Shown here: piece by piece, positions 63,765 to 64,000 of the stretch
Position numbering within the stretch: the first letter of the stretch is position 1
Layout of the letters: each line of letters begins with the position of its first letter
Assembly (NCBI RefSeq): GCF_020539485.1
Contig: NZ_JACDXU010000001.1
Coordinates: 248,001-312,000, forward strand
Length of the DNA: 64,000 bases
Direction of reading: 5' to 3'
DNA from: Fulverythrobacter ferritrahens
GTDB lineage: Bacteria > Pseudomonadota > Alphaproteobacteria > Sphingomonadales > Sphingomonadaceae
The notes under the pieces: generated by a model
Seen by the model: the letters and a program-made list of their open reading frames with translations, nothing else
Databases searched by the model: none
Told to the model about the DNA's origin: nothing
Translations under genes and position numbers: made by a program

Positions 63765-64000
63765 TCAAGCCGCGCGACGTGTGATCCGGGAGAGTTCCTC
63801 GCCATGTGCGCGCCGCTCTTCTTCCAGATCGAAATCAATCTGCAATCCCAGGAAAAAGCCTTCGCTCATGCCGAAATAGCGCGCCAGTCGAAGGTCGATA
63901 TTCGCGTCAACCGGCTCTTCTTCCGAAAGCACCGCCTGCAGGCGTTCACGGTCAATACCCGCGCCTGCGCAAACCTCATCCAACGGGATTTCGCTGCCGA
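63765..64000 (-). CDS. higA: HigA-type antitoxin, 5' partial
   Basis: The frame runs off the right edge; the visible C-terminal 78 residues include NIDLRLARYFGMSEGFFLGLQIDFDLEEER (split, about visible residues 34-63), the second half of the Cro/C1-type HTH and the HigA tail. Upstream visible residues GSEIPLDEV precede the DNA-binding helices. HigB toxin, if present, would be to the right of the window. Confidence 0.75.
   Translation of the reverse strand, partial: GSEIPLDEVCAGAGIDRERLQAVLSEEEPVDANIDLRLARYFGMSEGFFLGLQIDFDLEEERRAHGEELSRITRRAA

Overview
The window comes from a high-GC alphaproteobacterium. The gene content points to the order Sphingomonadales, most likely a Novosphingobium- or Sphingobium-like aromatic degrader: a ferC-ferBA ferulate locus, protocatechuate 4,5-dioxygenase ligAB, a TonB-dependent receptor beside a TPR-sulfotransferase, the alphaproteobacterial hemC-hemD-mic60 order, and many short intergenic palindromic repeats. 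The genus is an inference. No tRNA, rRNA, CRISPR array, insertion sequence or prophage was recognised.

Layout. 0-8 kb: a NarL-type sensor kinase (cut by the left edge) and its regulator, then a TPR-sulfotransferase, a TonB-dependent receptor and an APC-family amino-acid permease, all on the plus strand. 8-16 kb: a BetI-like TetR regulator divergent from a Rieske oxygenase and a phytoene-desaturase-like oxidoreductase, with a 14-bp palindrome between them; a small HTH protein; an exported amidohydrolase; an exported protein of unknown function; a FUSC-type aromatic-acid exporter. 16-20 kb: a four-gene minus-strand operon (class II aldolase, HAD phosphatase, DhaL, DhaK) ending in a clear terminator. 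20-25.5 kb: a Tat-exported molybdenum hydroxylase (iorAB type), convergent with its probable maturation genes mocA and xdhC, then an orphan ABC substrate-binding protein.

25.6-42.5 kb is the aromatic-acid block: an aldehyde dehydrogenase divergent from a LigW-like decarboxylase, a CaiB-type CoA-transferase, two paralogous exported NTF2-like proteins, ligB and ligA, a membrane protein, acetyl-CoA synthetase, then ferC divergent from ferB and ferA, a transaldolase-like protein and a secreted esterase. Together these take ferulate to vanillin plus acetyl-CoA and open the protocatechuate ring. The vanillin-to-protocatechuate steps are not in the window, unless the aldehyde dehydrogenase acts on vanillin.

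42.5-64 kb is mostly housekeeping: a TonB-like protein, the yfiR-yfiN-yfiB c-di-GMP module, recQ, glutaryl-CoA dehydrogenase, small envelope proteins, tsaD-gpsA-flippase on the minus strand divergent from hemC-hemD-mic60, a ParD-like antitoxin gene overlapping map, a secreted metallo-beta-lactamase-fold hydrolase, a UbiH-family hydroxylase, a DsbD-type thiol reductase, a lipoprotein, and a HigA antitoxin cut by the right edge.

Most worth following up: the ParD-like/methionine aminopeptidase pair with a palindrome over the antitoxin's ribosome-binding site; the aldolase-phosphatase-dihydroxyacetone kinase operon of unknown substrate; a gene-free, strongly structured segment at 29.56-30.02 kb; and at least four families of palindromic repeats filling most larger intergenic gaps.
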